NCBI GenBank assembly: GCA_027023165.1
Contig: JALVWX010000250.1
Location: forward strand, 326-22,838
Length of the DNA stretch: 22,513 bases
Source: Thermococcus sp.
GTDB lineage: Archaea; Methanobacteriota_B; Thermococci; Thermococcales; Thermococcaceae
Direction of reading: 5' to 3'
Shown: one piece after another, positions 6,606-14,748 of the stretch
Numbering within the stretch: position 1 is the first letter of the stretch
Layout of the letters: each line of letters starts with the position of its first letter
Notes under the pieces: model-generated
What the model saw: the letters and a program-made list of their open reading frames with translations, nothing else
The model's database searches: none
What the model was told of the DNA's origin: nothing
Position numbers and translations under genes: made by a program

Positions 6606-7253
6606 CTAGCTTCCACCGCCCAGCCACCTCCAGTGGGGGTTAAGCTCAATGATGCTCCACCACATCTTGAGTTCTTCCCTCGCGCTCTGCCATTCGGGAT
6701 AAAAGCCGCCAACGAACTCCCAGAAAGCCTTGGAGTGGTTAGGGAACCTCAGGTGGGCCAGCTCGTGGACAACAACATACTCTCGAAGCTCGGGCGGGAC
6801 GGAAACGAGGCGAACGTTGAAGTTGAGGTTGCCCTTCGCCGAACAGCTCCCCCACCTGCTCCGCTGATGCCGGATGAAGATCTTTCCAGGGGTGACGTTC
6901 ATCCTTTTGGAGTACACCTCCACGAGCGGGAGGAGTCTCGGCCTGAGAAATGCCCTTAGGGCCGAGAGGGCCTCGTCGCGGTAGGCGGAGAGAACCACCG
7001 TCTTAAACCTCTCGTGAACCTTCGTCTTTCTCCCCCTGACCACCGTATAAAACTCGCCGTCTACAGGGAAACCCGACTCAGCTACCTCCCTAAGGCCATC
7101 GATCTCGGCCAGCTTGGCCTCGAGCCATCGCCTGTGCCTATCGATGAAGCCCTCCACCTCAAAGCCCTCCGGAGCCGTAACGACCACCTTACCGTCGGGC
7201 CTCACCTCAAGGCGGGCGTATCTAACCGGCCTCCTGCGCACCTCAAGCTTCAT
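6606..7253 (-). CDS. YgjP/DUF45-type zinc metallopeptidase
   Basis: A 215-residue protein with the gluzincin-like motif HELAH at 163-167, a downstream ligand candidate H173 (PNHSKAFWEF), and the family signature RSRWGSC at 131-137. These features identify the YgjP/WLM-like M48-related group (often labelled SprT-like or DUF45). No signal peptide or membrane segment is visible, so it acts in the cytoplasm. Substrates are unknown for the archaeal members. ATG 7253 is selected because AAAGGTGATGGT precedes it; the frame upstream to 7328 lacks a matching start. The divergent gene on the plus strand begins 38 bases away. Confidence 0.88.
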   Translation of the reverse strand: MKLEVRRRPVRYARLEVRPDGKVVVTAPEGFEVEGFIDRHRRWLEAKLAEIDGLREVAESGFPVDGEFYTVVRGRKTKVHERFKTVVLSAYRDEALSALRAFLRPRLLPLVEVYSKRMNVTPGKIFIRHQRSRWGSCSAKGNLNFNVRLVSVPPELREYVVVHELAHLRFPNHSKAFWEFVGGFYPEWQSAREELKMWWSIIELNPHWRWLGGGS

Positions 7254-7261
7254 ACCATCAC

Positions 7262-7268
7262 CTTTTAA
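7262..7268 (+). promoter_or_regulatory. Probable TATA box of the radical SAM gene
   Basis: CTTTTAA is centred about 26 bases before ATG 7291, implying a transcript with almost no leader. A second AT-rich element on the other strand (CATAAAC, about 7287-7293) is correctly placed for the divergent peptidase. Confidence 0.4.
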
Positions 7269-7290
7269 GGAGAATTGGGAAGCGGAGTTT

Positions 7291-8091
7291 ATGAGAGTTA
7301 GGGTTGTTGAACGGAAGGCAAAGGGCATCTACACCCGCTCGAGGATTCCAGGAGTTGACTGGAGTTTAAATCAGTATGTCGGCTGCGCCTTCGCCTGCAG
7401 ATACTGCTACGCCCGCTTTTTAACCCGGTGGAAGGACTACGGCGAGTGGGGAAGCTGGGTGGAAGTTAAGACCAACGCGCCTGATCTCGCCAGAAAACGC
7501 GTCCCAGGAAAAATCGTCATGTCCACCGTGAGCGACCCCTACCAACCGGTGGAGGCAGAGCTGAGGCTGACGAGGCAGGTTCTCCGCTATATGGACAAGA
7601 GAAACGAGCTGTCCGTCCTAACGAAGTCACCCCTCGTTACGCGCGATATTGATCTCTTCAAGCTCTTTCGCTCGATAGAGGTCGGGCTGACGATAAACGG
7701 CCTCACCGGGAAGGCAAAAAGGCTTTTTGAACCCCGCACCCCGGTTCACGGGGCAAGGGTGAACGCGTTGAAGGAGCTGAAGGAGGCAGGACTGAAAACT
7801 TACGTCTTCGTCAGCCCAATAATCCCAGGGATAACTGACGTATCTACCGTAATCAAAGACACTAGGGACTTTGCCGACCGCTACTTCTTCGAGGTGCTGA
7901 ATCTCAGGGCGGCGGGAAAGGAGTTTCAGGAACTCCTCCGAGAGGAATACCCGGAAAGTTACGCGGTTCTGACCAATGACGAGAAGTTCAAGGCGTTCCT
8001 GAGGGGGCTGACGAAGGAGATTAAAAGCCTTGGGGTGGAGGCGGAGGGAATAGAGACCCATCAGAGAAGATGGGAGTTCGTGGAACTTTAG
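7291..8091 (+). CDS. SPL-family radical SAM protein
   Basis: A 266-residue protein with C-x3-C-x2-C at C32, C36 and C39 (GCAFACRYCYARF), which binds a [4Fe-4S] cluster for S-adenosylmethionine cleavage. The segment MSTVSDPYQPVEAELRLTR and the late ELNLRAAG-type region match the SplB/Rv2578c-like family found widely in archaea, relatives of spore photoproduct lyase. Those in non-sporulating organisms have no demonstrated photolyase role; a nucleic-acid substrate is only suspected. ATG 7291 has GGAG five bases upstream. The 3' end overlaps the convergent glycerate kinase by four bases. Confidence 0.88.
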   Translation: MRVRVVERKAKGIYTRSRIPGVDWSLNQYVGCAFACRYCYARFLTRWKDYGEWGSWVEVKTNAPDLARKRVPGKIVMSTVSDPYQPVEAELRLTRQVLRYMDKRNELSVLTKSPLVTRDIDLFKLFRSIEVGLTINGLTGKAKRLFEPRTPVHGARVNALKELKEAGLKTYVFVSPIIPGITDVSTVIKDTRDFADRYFFEVLNLRAAGKEFQELLREEYPESYAVLTNDEKFKAFLRGLTKEIKSLGVEAEGIETHQRRWEFVEL

Positions 8092-9416
8092 GTACCTCCC
8101 GGATCCCGAGGAATCACCGCGATAACCATCGAGTTAACGTTCGTCCCCGTAGGACCGGTTTTCAGGAGCGCGCCGGCCCTTTCGAGTGCGCGGTAGGAGT
8201 CGTGCCTCCTTAGGGCTTCCTCGATATCGATTCCAGCATTTTTAAGCCTCTCGATGGTTTCCCCATCCACGATGCCCCCGGCGGCATCGGTTGGCCCATC
8301 AGTTCCATCGGTATCGACGGCCAAAACAACCGCATTCAGCCCGGCTATTTTTCTGGCGACGCTCAGGGCAAACTCCTGATTCGGACCCCCCATGCCAGCT
8401 TCATCCCCAACAGTCACCGTCCACTCTCCCCCCGCTATCAGAACGGCGGGCCTTGGAATCGGGCGGTCGTATCCAGCTATCTCTTGGACTATCGAGCCTA
8501 TTGCTAGGGCAATCTCCCTTGCTTCACCCTCCAAGGTGGTCGTCAGGATTTCTGCGTTGTAGCCAAGCTCCTCCGCCTTTCTCCTGGCTGCCTCACACGC
8601 CAGGGAGTTGCTCCCAACGATGAAGTTGTGGACGTTCGGGGGGTCTTCTTTCAGCGTTTCTTCAACTTCTCCTATCAAACCGCGCTCGATGTGCTGCCTA
8701 ACGCTTTCCGGGAGCCTTCCCCAGACGCCGTAGAGGTTCAGAATCCTGTGGGCATCCTCAAAAGTTGTTGGGTCCTTCACGGTGGGACCCGATGCTATCG
8801 CCTCGAGCGGGTCGCCCACGACGTCCGAGAGGATGAGGCTTATCACCGTCCCCCTAACACGCTTCGTCAGCTTCCCACCCTTCACCGCTGAGATGTGCTT
8901 TCGTACCGTGTTTATCTCGGCTATTCTGGCCCCGCTTTTGAGTAAAAGCTCGTTCGTCCTGATCTTGTCCCCAAGGCTTATTCCCTCCTCTGGAAGGAAG
9001 AAGAGCGCAGAACCGCCGCCGGAGATAAGGACGAGGAGAATGTCATCCGATCCGACCTTTTTTGCCAGCTCGACGCCGAGCCTTCCAGCCAGCAGGGAGT
9101 TCTCATCCGGAACGGGATGACCGGCCTCTATAACCCCCACATTGGGAATTCTTGGGCAGTTCCCGGCGTAGCCGTACTTTGTGACTACAAGGCCCTCCTC
9201 CACCAGCTCGCCCAAAGCATCGAGAACGGCCCTTGCCATGGCGCAGGAGGCCTTTCCGAGGGCGAGGATGTAAATCCTACCTCTAATCTCGAACTCCTTA
9301 TCAAAAACCATCAGCCGGTTCCTATCGACCTTAAAAGCTCTCTTTACCGCAAGGTATGGGTCGGCACTCCTTATGGCGTCCTCCATTATCGTGAGTGCAA
9401 GTTCCTTAGAGTTCAT
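8088..9416 (-). CDS. Glycerate 2-kinase (class II, MOFRL family)
   Basis: A 442-residue cytoplasmic enzyme transferring phosphate from ATP to the 2-hydroxyl of D-glycerate, giving 2-phosphoglycerate for glycolysis. Class II landmarks are present: ILALGKASCAMARA near the N-terminus, EAGHPVPDENS, LISGGGSALFFLP, INTVRKHISAVKGG, and the C-terminal MOFRL part with AGGEWTVTV, GMGGPNQEFALS and DTDGTDGPTDAAGG. Length is normal for the family. ATG 9416 has GAGGTG six bases upstream (TTG 9419 is in frame). It follows the TrmB-like gene after 9 bases, so it is the last gene of the sugar ABC operon, which suggests that the imported compound yields glycerate. Confidence 0.92.
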   Translation of the reverse strand: MNSKELALTIMEDAIRSADPYLAVKRAFKVDRNRLMVFDKEFEIRGRIYILALGKASCAMARAVLDALGELVEEGLVVTKYGYAGNCPRIPNVGVIEAGHPVPDENSLLAGRLGVELAKKVGSDDILLVLISGGGSALFFLPEEGISLGDKIRTNELLLKSGARIAEINTVRKHISAVKGGKLTKRVRGTVISLILSDVVGDPLEAIASGPTVKDPTTFEDAHRILNLYGVWGRLPESVRQHIERGLIGEVEETLKEDPPNVHNFIVGSNSLACEAARRKAEELGYNAEILTTTLEGEAREIALAIGSIVQEIAGYDRPIPRPAVLIAGGEWTVTVGDEAGMGGPNQEFALSVARKIAGLNAVVLAVDTDGTDGPTDAAGGIVDGETIERLKNAGIDIEEALRRHDSYRALERAGALLKTGPTGTNVNSMVIAVIPRDPGGT

Positions 9417-9425
9417 CAAAACACC

Positions 9426-10442
9426 TCAACCCAAAAGAATTATTCTTTCGGCCTCAACGTCCTCAAGGGAGGCGTTCCAGCCCCCAACCACGTATCTCTG
9501 ACCCTTGTCAGTCTCGACCGTTATGTTAGAGATTACCCTGCTCTCATTCTCAAAGAAGTCAACTATCTTCCCGGTTATGTGAACGGGAACCCCTGAACGG
9601 ACAAACCTCCCGAAGACCTCAACTCTTGCTCCCCTCAGGCCGAACTTCCTGATATCATCGACCAGATCGCGAATGTGGATGTATTCCCGGGGTAGCTCAA
9701 GCTTCCTTTCCTCCCTGTGTACAACCCTCCCGGTTGGCCAGAGGGCGTGGTAGAAGTAGCGGTCAAGTATGAAGAGGAGGTGGTTGTCCCTTATTATGAG
9801 GCCGTAGCCCTGAAGTGAAGTGCCGGATCCGAGGGCCTCGTAGGGGAGGTAAATACCGGTTTCCCTGTCTTGAATGACGAGTATTGGATCGGGGACTTCT
9901 CGGATCCGTATCTCGTTAGCCACCGAAGGAACTTCACCGGAACCGTAAACGAAGAGGTGAACTACCACATCTTCGGCTTTCTTCTTTCTCAATTTCTCAC
10001 CAGCTTTAGTGAGAAGACTGATTGGGAGGACAATGCTAAGGTGGTACTTCGCGTTCTCTATGGTTTCCTCCAGGTGTTCCTCAAAGGCTATACTGCTCTT
10101 TATCACTCTCACGCTCCCTACCTCTCTGTGGGGGGTGTAGATTCTCTCAAGCTCGCCCTTGAGCTTCTCAAGTCTCTCGTTATAGCGCTTCCTTATAGCC
10201 TCGATAACCTTTTCTGGACTGAGGGGTATGATCCTCATCGGTCTGCCAGGGGTCGTCGTGATGAAACCCTTGGCCATAAGCGTCCTTATCACATCGTATA
10301 TTCTGGGCTGGGGCACCTTGGAGAGCGTCGCTAGTTCCCCCGCCGTCAGGGGACCGTTTTTCAACAGCGTAAGATATGCCCTAACCTCGTACTCGTTCAG
10401 TCCGAGCTCCTTCAGTCGAATTCTAGCTTCCCTTTCCCCCAT
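9426..10442 (-). CDS. TrmB-family sugar-sensing transcriptional regulator
   Basis: A 338-residue protein, the length of classical TrmB. Residues ~1-75 form the winged helix (LGLNEYEVRAYLTLLKNGPLTAGELATLS, recognition segment VPQPRIYDVIRTLMAKGF), then a coiled linker (RYNERLEKLKGELERIY) and a phospholipase-D-like/sugar-binding C-terminal part ending ETDKGQRYVVGGWNASLEDVEAERIILLG. This resembles the C-terminus of T. litoralis TrmB, which senses maltose/trehalose. ATG 10442 is preferred (GAGG 8 bases upstream); ATG 10448 is closer to that site. It lies directly behind the ABC ATPase gene, as trmB does in maltose/trehalose operons, and is the natural candidate for binding the three operators described here. 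Confidence 0.92.
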   Translation of the reverse strand: MGEREARIRLKELGLNEYEVRAYLTLLKNGPLTAGELATLSKVPQPRIYDVIRTLMAKGFITTTPGRPMRIIPLSPEKVIEAIRKRYNERLEKLKGELERIYTPHREVGSVRVIKSSIAFEEHLEETIENAKYHLSIVLPISLLTKAGEKLRKKKAEDVVVHLFVYGSGEVPSVANEIRIREVPDPILVIQDRETGIYLPYEALGSGTSLQGYGLIIRDNHLLFILDRYFYHALWPTGRVVHREERKLELPREYIHIRDLVDDIRKFGLRGARVEVFGRFVRSGVPVHITGKIVDFFENESRVISNITVETDKGQRYVVGGWNASLEDVEAERIILLG

Positions 10443-10451
10443 AGGCATTCC

Positions 10452-11558
10452 TCAGATTATCGCATTCTCGGTCTTTCTATCAAAGACATGGATGTTATCG
10501 AGGTCAACCTCTATTTTAATCTTATCCCTAACTGGGAGTGGTATGTGGCCTGGAAGCTTCACCTTGATGATATTGTTGCCCACCTTGACGTGGATTATGG
10601 TGTCTGTCCCGAGGGCCTCAACGAAGTCTATAACTCCCTCTATCTCAGCGGTTCTGCTCACGTGCTCAAGTGTTGAGACTCCCTTGACAGTCATGTGCTC
10701 AGGCCTTATACCTAGGTAAACATCCTTCCCAATGTAATCTCTGAGAAGCTCTCTGAAGTCCTCGGGAAGCTTTAGCCTGAAGCCGTTCCCTTCGAGGTAG
10801 AGGCTGTCTTCCTTTTCAAGGACTGTTGCGTCAACTATGTTCATCTCGGGGGCGCCTATGAACGTTGCAACAAAAAGGGAGTTGGGCTTGAGGTAGACTT
10901 TAGTTGGAGGGCCGACCTGAAGGAGCATGCCGTGGTTCATGACCGCTATCCTGTCACCCATCGTCATTGCCTCAACCTGATCATGAGTCACGTAAATTGT
11001 TGTAACCTTCAGCTTTGTCTGAAGCTTCTTGAGTTCCGCGCGCATCATTACTCTGAGCTTTGCATCGAGATTGCTCAGTGGCTCATCCATGAGAAGAACA
11101 TCTGGCTCAACCACTATTGCTCTCGCCACAGCAACACGCTGTCTCTGGCCACCGGAGAGTTGACTGGGATATCTTTTTAGTAGTTCTGAAATTTGCAACA
11201 GCTCCGCTGCCCATTTTACCTTTTGCTCTATCTCATTCTTTGGATACTTTTTGACCTTAAGTGGGAAGGCAATATTCTCGTAAACCGTCATATGAGGCCA
11301 CACGGCGTAGCTCTGGAACACCATGGAGATATTTCGATCCTTTGGAGGCAGATACGTTACGTCCCTGTCCCCAAAGAAAATACGCCCACTGGTTGGAGTT
11401 TCGAGTCCGGAGATCATCCTTAGGGTAGTGGTTTTTCCACAGCCACTTGGACCTAGGAGTACAAGAAACTCTCCGTCCTTGACGGTGAGTGTCAGCCCGT
11501 TTACAGCCACTAACTCCTTAAACTTTTTAGTAACTTTCTCAAGTCTGACTTCGACCAT
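10452..11558 (-). CDS. ABC sugar transporter ATPase (MalK/MsmX type)
   Basis: A 368-residue ATPase. Walker A GPSGCGKT is at 36-43, the Q-loop at FQSYAVWPH (81-89), signature LSGGQ at 134-138, Walker B LLMDEP at 155-160 and the switch histidine at H192. The C-terminal ~130 residues form the MalK-type TOBE/OB regulatory domain (YLGIRPEHMTVKG). It energises the two permeases encoded just upstream. ATG 11558 follows GAGGTGG by 5 bases; GTG 11567 is an in-frame alternative. It sits 10 bases from the permease stop and 9 bases before the regulator. Confidence 0.95.
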   Translation of the reverse strand: MVEVRLEKVTKKFKELVAVNGLTLTVKDGEFLVLLGPSGCGKTTTLRMISGLETPTSGRIFFGDRDVTYLPPKDRNISMVFQSYAVWPHMTVYENIAFPLKVKKYPKNEIEQKVKWAAELLQISELLKRYPSQLSGGQRQRVAVARAIVVEPDVLLMDEPLSNLDAKLRVMMRAELKKLQTKLKVTTIYVTHDQVEAMTMGDRIAVMNHGMLLQVGPPTKVYLKPNSLFVATFIGAPEMNIVDATVLEKEDSLYLEGNGFRLKLPEDFRELLRDYIGKDVYLGIRPEHMTVKGVSTLEHVSRTAEIEGVIDFVEALGTDTIIHVKVGNNIIKVKLPGHIPLPVRDKIKIEVDLDNIHVFDRKTENAII

Positions 11559-11568
11559 AGGTTCCACC

Positions 11569-12402
11569 TCACTTTAGAGTGATCCCCCACATGGTTACCA
11601 AGTACTTTCTAGCAAAAAACACGAAGATTAGCGCTGGAAACGTCATGATAAAAGCCGCGGCAAACTTATAGTAGGGCGGGGCGGCCCCTCCGCTGGACCC
11701 TGCCATTATTGAGAGAATCTGTGCCGGCAAAGTCCTGTTCTTTAGGGTTAATATTGAAGCTACGAAAACCTCATTCCAGCTCATAACAAAGGTGAACATT
11801 GCAGCCGCTGCAAGTCCAGGTAGCGCTAGAGGAAGTGTTATCTTCAGGAAAGACTGAAATCTGTTCAACCCAAAAACGAGTGCGGCTTCTTCAAAATCTT
11901 TTGAAACTCCCGCAAATATACTCGATGTTATAAGGACAACAAAGGGCAGGGCCATGGCAGTGTGTGCAAGAGCTACGCCAAAAAGAGTATCTATGAGATG
12001 GAGGTGTATATACAGTATCACGAGAGGTATTGCCATGACGGGTATCGGAAACATCCTCAGGGCTATTATGGAGAGCTTGATGGAGTCCTTTCCAGGGAAG
12101 ATAAACTTTGCGATTGCATATCCTGCCGGTATTCCCAGAGAGAAGCTTATTCCTATTGTCATAAGTGCCACAACTATACTGTTCTTTATTCCCTGCCAGC
12201 CACCGAGAGTGAACAGTATTGTCTTCACCCATTCGGTCGTGAAGTGAGTCGGGATAACCTTGTTCATGTTGTAATAGTCCAATCGGGTTGAAAACGCATA
12301 GAGAGTGGAGATTATTATTGGAACTATCACCCACAACACAAAAGTGAATAAAAACGTGTAAACTCCCAGCCTTGTCAGGAAGTACTTGGTCTCGTCGTTC
12401 AT
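11569..12402 (-). CDS. ABC sugar transporter permease, MalG type
   Basis: A 277-residue integral membrane protein with about six hydrophobic spans, first at YTFLFTFVLWVIVPIIISTLY. The cytoplasmic EAA loop that docks on the ATPase is seen as FEEAALVFGLNRFQSFLKIT followed by LPLALPGL. A short N-terminus and a C-terminus just after the last span are typical of the MalG half. ATG 12402 overlaps the stop of the first permease by four bases (ATGA) and follows GGAGGTG. It forms the heterodimeric channel with that permease. Confidence 0.94.
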   Translation of the reverse strand: MNDETKYFLTRLGVYTFLFTFVLWVIVPIIISTLYAFSTRLDYYNMNKVIPTHFTTEWVKTILFTLGGWQGIKNSIVVALMTIGISFSLGIPAGYAIAKFIFPGKDSIKLSIIALRMFPIPVMAIPLVILYIHLHLIDTLFGVALAHTAMALPFVVLITSSIFAGVSKDFEEAALVFGLNRFQSFLKITLPLALPGLAAAAMFTFVMSWNEVFVASILTLKNRTLPAQILSIMAGSSGGAAPPYYKFAAAFIMTFPALIFVFFARKYLVTMWGITLK

Positions 12403-13247
12403 TCTCCCACCTCCAGGTAGGGAGCCTTAAGGAACTTGACGTAGAGGGCCCCAAGCACTATCGAGAGCATAGCTATAGCGAGGGCGTATATGGACGCAAC
12501 ACTGTAATCCTTTATAAAGGTCAGTTGATAGTAGCCCTCTCCAGCGAGCACTGGAATGTCTCGGCCGGCCAACATCCAGACGGCGCCAAAGATCTGCATG
12601 GCAAACAGTGTCCTTATTATTAAGGCGCTCTGTATACTAGGCTTGAGCATAGGAATGACGATTTTCCTGAGTCTTGTCCAATACCCAGCACCGAAGACTT
12701 CCGCGGCCTCTATGTATTCCCTGCTTATCATCTGAAGGCCTGCAAGGATTATAACAAAGACAATCGCTGTGGAGCGCCAGATCTCCTCAAGGACTATTGC
12801 CAAAAATTCCATAGTTCTGTATTGATATCCAAAGAAGTGGATTGGCTGGCTTATCAAACCCAGATTCAATAACAGCTTGTTCAAGAATCCAGCATCCGAT
12901 AGCATTGTGTACCATATCAATCCTCCGGCCACGTCGCTTATTGTGAGTGGGATTATCAGGGCATACAGAACCCAATCCTTTCCTCTAAATGTGTTCATCA
13001 TTATAAGGGCTAAAACAAGGGCTAAAACAACCTGTATGGGAATAATAACTATCGCGAGAGCCAGTGTAAATTTTAAAGCCTGAAAGAACATGGAATTAGA
13101 AAAGGCTCGATGAAAGTTCGCCAATGTAAAGTGTCCATTTTGGGTAAATGCTAAATATATGGCCTGCACGAGGGGATAACCGATGAAAAAAAGGAGATAA
13201 GCCACCGCGGGTAAAATTAAAAGGTAGGGAATGTATTTGGTCTTCAT
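12399..13247 (-). CDS. ABC sugar transporter permease, MalF/UgpA type
   Basis: A 282-residue integral membrane protein with six predicted spans, beginning YIPYLLILPAVAYLLFFIGYP, and the EAA docking loop EYIEAAEVFGAGYWTRLRKI followed by VIPMLKPSI. Its size is that of UgpA/LacF-type permeases rather than the longer E. coli MalF. ATG 13247 is 10 bases after the binding-protein stop, with a GGGGGAT ribosome binding site. It pairs with the next gene to form the membrane channel of the sugar importer. Confidence 0.94.
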   Translation of the reverse strand: MKTKYIPYLLILPAVAYLLFFIGYPLVQAIYLAFTQNGHFTLANFHRAFSNSMFFQALKFTLALAIVIIPIQVVLALVLALIMMNTFRGKDWVLYALIIPLTISDVAGGLIWYTMLSDAGFLNKLLLNLGLISQPIHFFGYQYRTMEFLAIVLEEIWRSTAIVFVIILAGLQMISREYIEAAEVFGAGYWTRLRKIVIPMLKPSIQSALIIRTLFAMQIFGAVWMLAGRDIPVLAGEGYYQLTFIKDYSVASIYALAIAMLSIVLGALYVKFLKAPYLEVGE

Positions 13248-13257
13248 GCTATCCCCC

Positions 13258-14610
13258 TCACGGCTCGGGTATGCCGGCGTCTTTAAACAGCTGTGCCAGC
13301 TTTGGACCGAGCTCTGAGAGTACTTTTTGTGGGTCCTCTCCCTGTAAAACTATCCTCCTGAACGCCTCCTTGTACACGTCTTTGAACTCGCCTCCCTTGC
13401 TCCCAAGGTTTGGTATCATGACCACAAGAGCATCCTTCGTTGATTCCTGTTTGTTAACGCCCTCCGCTAGTATCTTCAATGGTCCATTTGGAAGGGCACT
13501 CGAAGCTTCCGTAACTGTCGGGAAGAAGCCAACGTTCTTGAGAACTTCAACCTGAGTAGATGGCTTTGTGAGGTAGTCAATGAGCTTCCAGGCCGCCTCT
13601 GGATTTGGAGCGTTCTTGGGTATTGCGAGACCGGCGAGAACGACGATAAAGCCTCTGCCCTTTGGTCCCCTTGGAACCGGAACCACGACGAACTGATCCG
13701 GCTTGGTCTCTATAGCGTTCTTAATCCTGGCTGTGTGATCCCAAGCAATCCAAACCTGTCCTGTTAGGAGTGGGTCACTCATGGAGTCCCATGTTGTGGA
13801 TGCGGGGTTAACGTATTGCCAGAGGTTTTTGAGGTAGTCCCACATCTGGATTGCCTGGGGACTGTTGAACTCCTTGGCCTCGTATCCTGTGAAGCTCGGG
13901 TACAGGTAGCCGTGAAGGAACCTCACGAAGAGGCCATTCGGTCCGGCCGGGAATCCTAGGAGGGGCTTGCCGGTCTTCTCTTTGAGATTCTTAGCCCAGG
14001 CCAGGAGTGCATCGTAAGTCCACTTGTCTGTTCCCTGGATAACGTCGTTTTCGGTTAGCCCCTGGGGCAGATACTTGAAGGCCTCTTTGTTGACAACCAT
14101 GACGTACGTGGCACTCATCCAGGGTATGTAGACGAGCTTTCCATTGATGGTGGCATACTTCATGAAGGCTGGGATGAAAGTCCTTCCAGTGAGCTTTGGC
14201 ATGGAGTTAAGATCCATGAGCCACCCTTTGGAGGCATAATAGTCCATTCCACCATGGAGGTCTCCAATTAGGTCTATAGTAACCTTTCCACTCTGCTCCT
14301 CACCAGCCAGTCTTGTGGAAAGGTCAGTGTAGCTGAGTGGAACGTAGTTTACTTTTATCCCCGTGTCCTTCTCGAATGGTGGAAGGAGTGTGTTGAGAAC
14401 GAAGGCCCTTTCCTCTGGTGGCGCCAGCTGGGTGGAAACCCAAGTTATGGAAGTTGCCTTTGAAGACGTCGTCTGAGAGCTCGTCTGAAAGGTAGAGCTA
14501 CTACTTGGTGTGGAGCTGCTGCTTGTTGTAGTTCCTCCTCCAATGCATCCGGCCACAAAAATAGACAAAACCATCACTCCAATCAACAAAGCTGCGGACA
14601 CCTTTTTCAT
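13258..14610 (-). CDS. Sugar ABC transporter solute-binding lipoprotein
   Basis: A 450-residue family-1 extracellular solute-binding protein. The signal peptide ends in lipobox VAGC with the lipidated Cys at position 22, followed by a Gly and Ser/Thr-rich linker (about 23-55), the usual membrane tether of Thermococcales binding proteins. The mature part shows the MalE-like pattern (ERAFVLNTLLPPFEKDTGIKV, VTIDLIGDLHGG, GQVWIAWDH, PNPEAAWKLIDYLTKP). The ligand cannot be deduced. The context (oxidoreductases, glycosidases, glycerate kinase) suggests an oligosaccharide or glycoside. ATG 14610 follows GGTGAGGGAT; GTG 14619 is in frame. It is the first gene of the transporter operon, with its own promoter. 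Confidence 0.94.
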   Translation of the reverse strand: MKKVSAALLIGVMVLSIFVAGCIGGGTTTSSSSTPSSSSTFQTSSQTTSSKATSITWVSTQLAPPEERAFVLNTLLPPFEKDTGIKVNYVPLSYTDLSTRLAGEEQSGKVTIDLIGDLHGGMDYYASKGWLMDLNSMPKLTGRTFIPAFMKYATINGKLVYIPWMSATYVMVVNKEAFKYLPQGLTENDVIQGTDKWTYDALLAWAKNLKEKTGKPLLGFPAGPNGLFVRFLHGYLYPSFTGYEAKEFNSPQAIQMWDYLKNLWQYVNPASTTWDSMSDPLLTGQVWIAWDHTARIKNAIETKPDQFVVVPVPRGPKGRGFIVVLAGLAIPKNAPNPEAAWKLIDYLTKPSTQVEVLKNVGFFPTVTEASSALPNGPLKILAEGVNKQESTKDALVVMIPNLGSKGGEFKDVYKEAFRRIVLQGEDPQKVLSELGPKLAQLFKDAGIPEP

Positions 14611-14672
14611 ATCCCTCACCCAAGTACAGTTATGGATATTCGAGTTCTGTTGTAGAACTTATGTGGACATTG

Positions 14673-14679
14673 TATATAA
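14673..14679 (-). promoter_or_regulatory. TATA box of the ABC transporter operon
   Basis: On the minus strand this reads TTATATA, preceded by the purine-containing ACGCAACCC segment where BRE would lie. The inferred transcript start near 14650 gives a leader of about 40 bases before ATG 14610. It lies 13 bases downstream of the operator at 14693-14709. Confidence 0.65.
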
Positions 14680-14692
14680 GGGTTGCGTTCTA

Positions 14693-14709
14693 AACCACTA
14701 AAAGTAGTT
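14693..14709. promoter_or_regulatory. Operator copy A (AACYA-N7-TRGTT), ABC operon
   Basis: AACCACTAAAAGTAGTT is an imperfect inverted repeat followed by GTATTT (14710-14715), shared with copies B and C. It lies immediately upstream of the ABC operon TATA box. The core CACTAAAAGTA also differs by one base from TACTNNNAGTA, recalled as the T. litoralis TrmB operator. Confidence 0.6.
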
Positions 14710-14712
14710 GTA

Positions 14713-14728
14713 TTTACAAAAAAGTAAA
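14713..14728. repeat. Perfect inverted repeat TTTAC-A6-GTAAA
   Basis: The stretch reads TTTAC, six A, GTAAA. On the minus strand the loop is T6, so it could help end transcription of the upstream Gfo/Idh operon (stop codon at 14749). It abuts operator copy A, so it may instead be part of the regulatory site. Confidence 0.45.
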
Positions 14729-14748
14729 TGTTTTTGGACACTTGGAGT

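Noticed and set aside
14693..14715. Reading operator A simply as a known TrmB maltose operator (TACTNNNAGTA)
   Set aside because: Only copy A approaches that motif; copies B and C share the longer AACCA-N7-TGGTT pattern instead.
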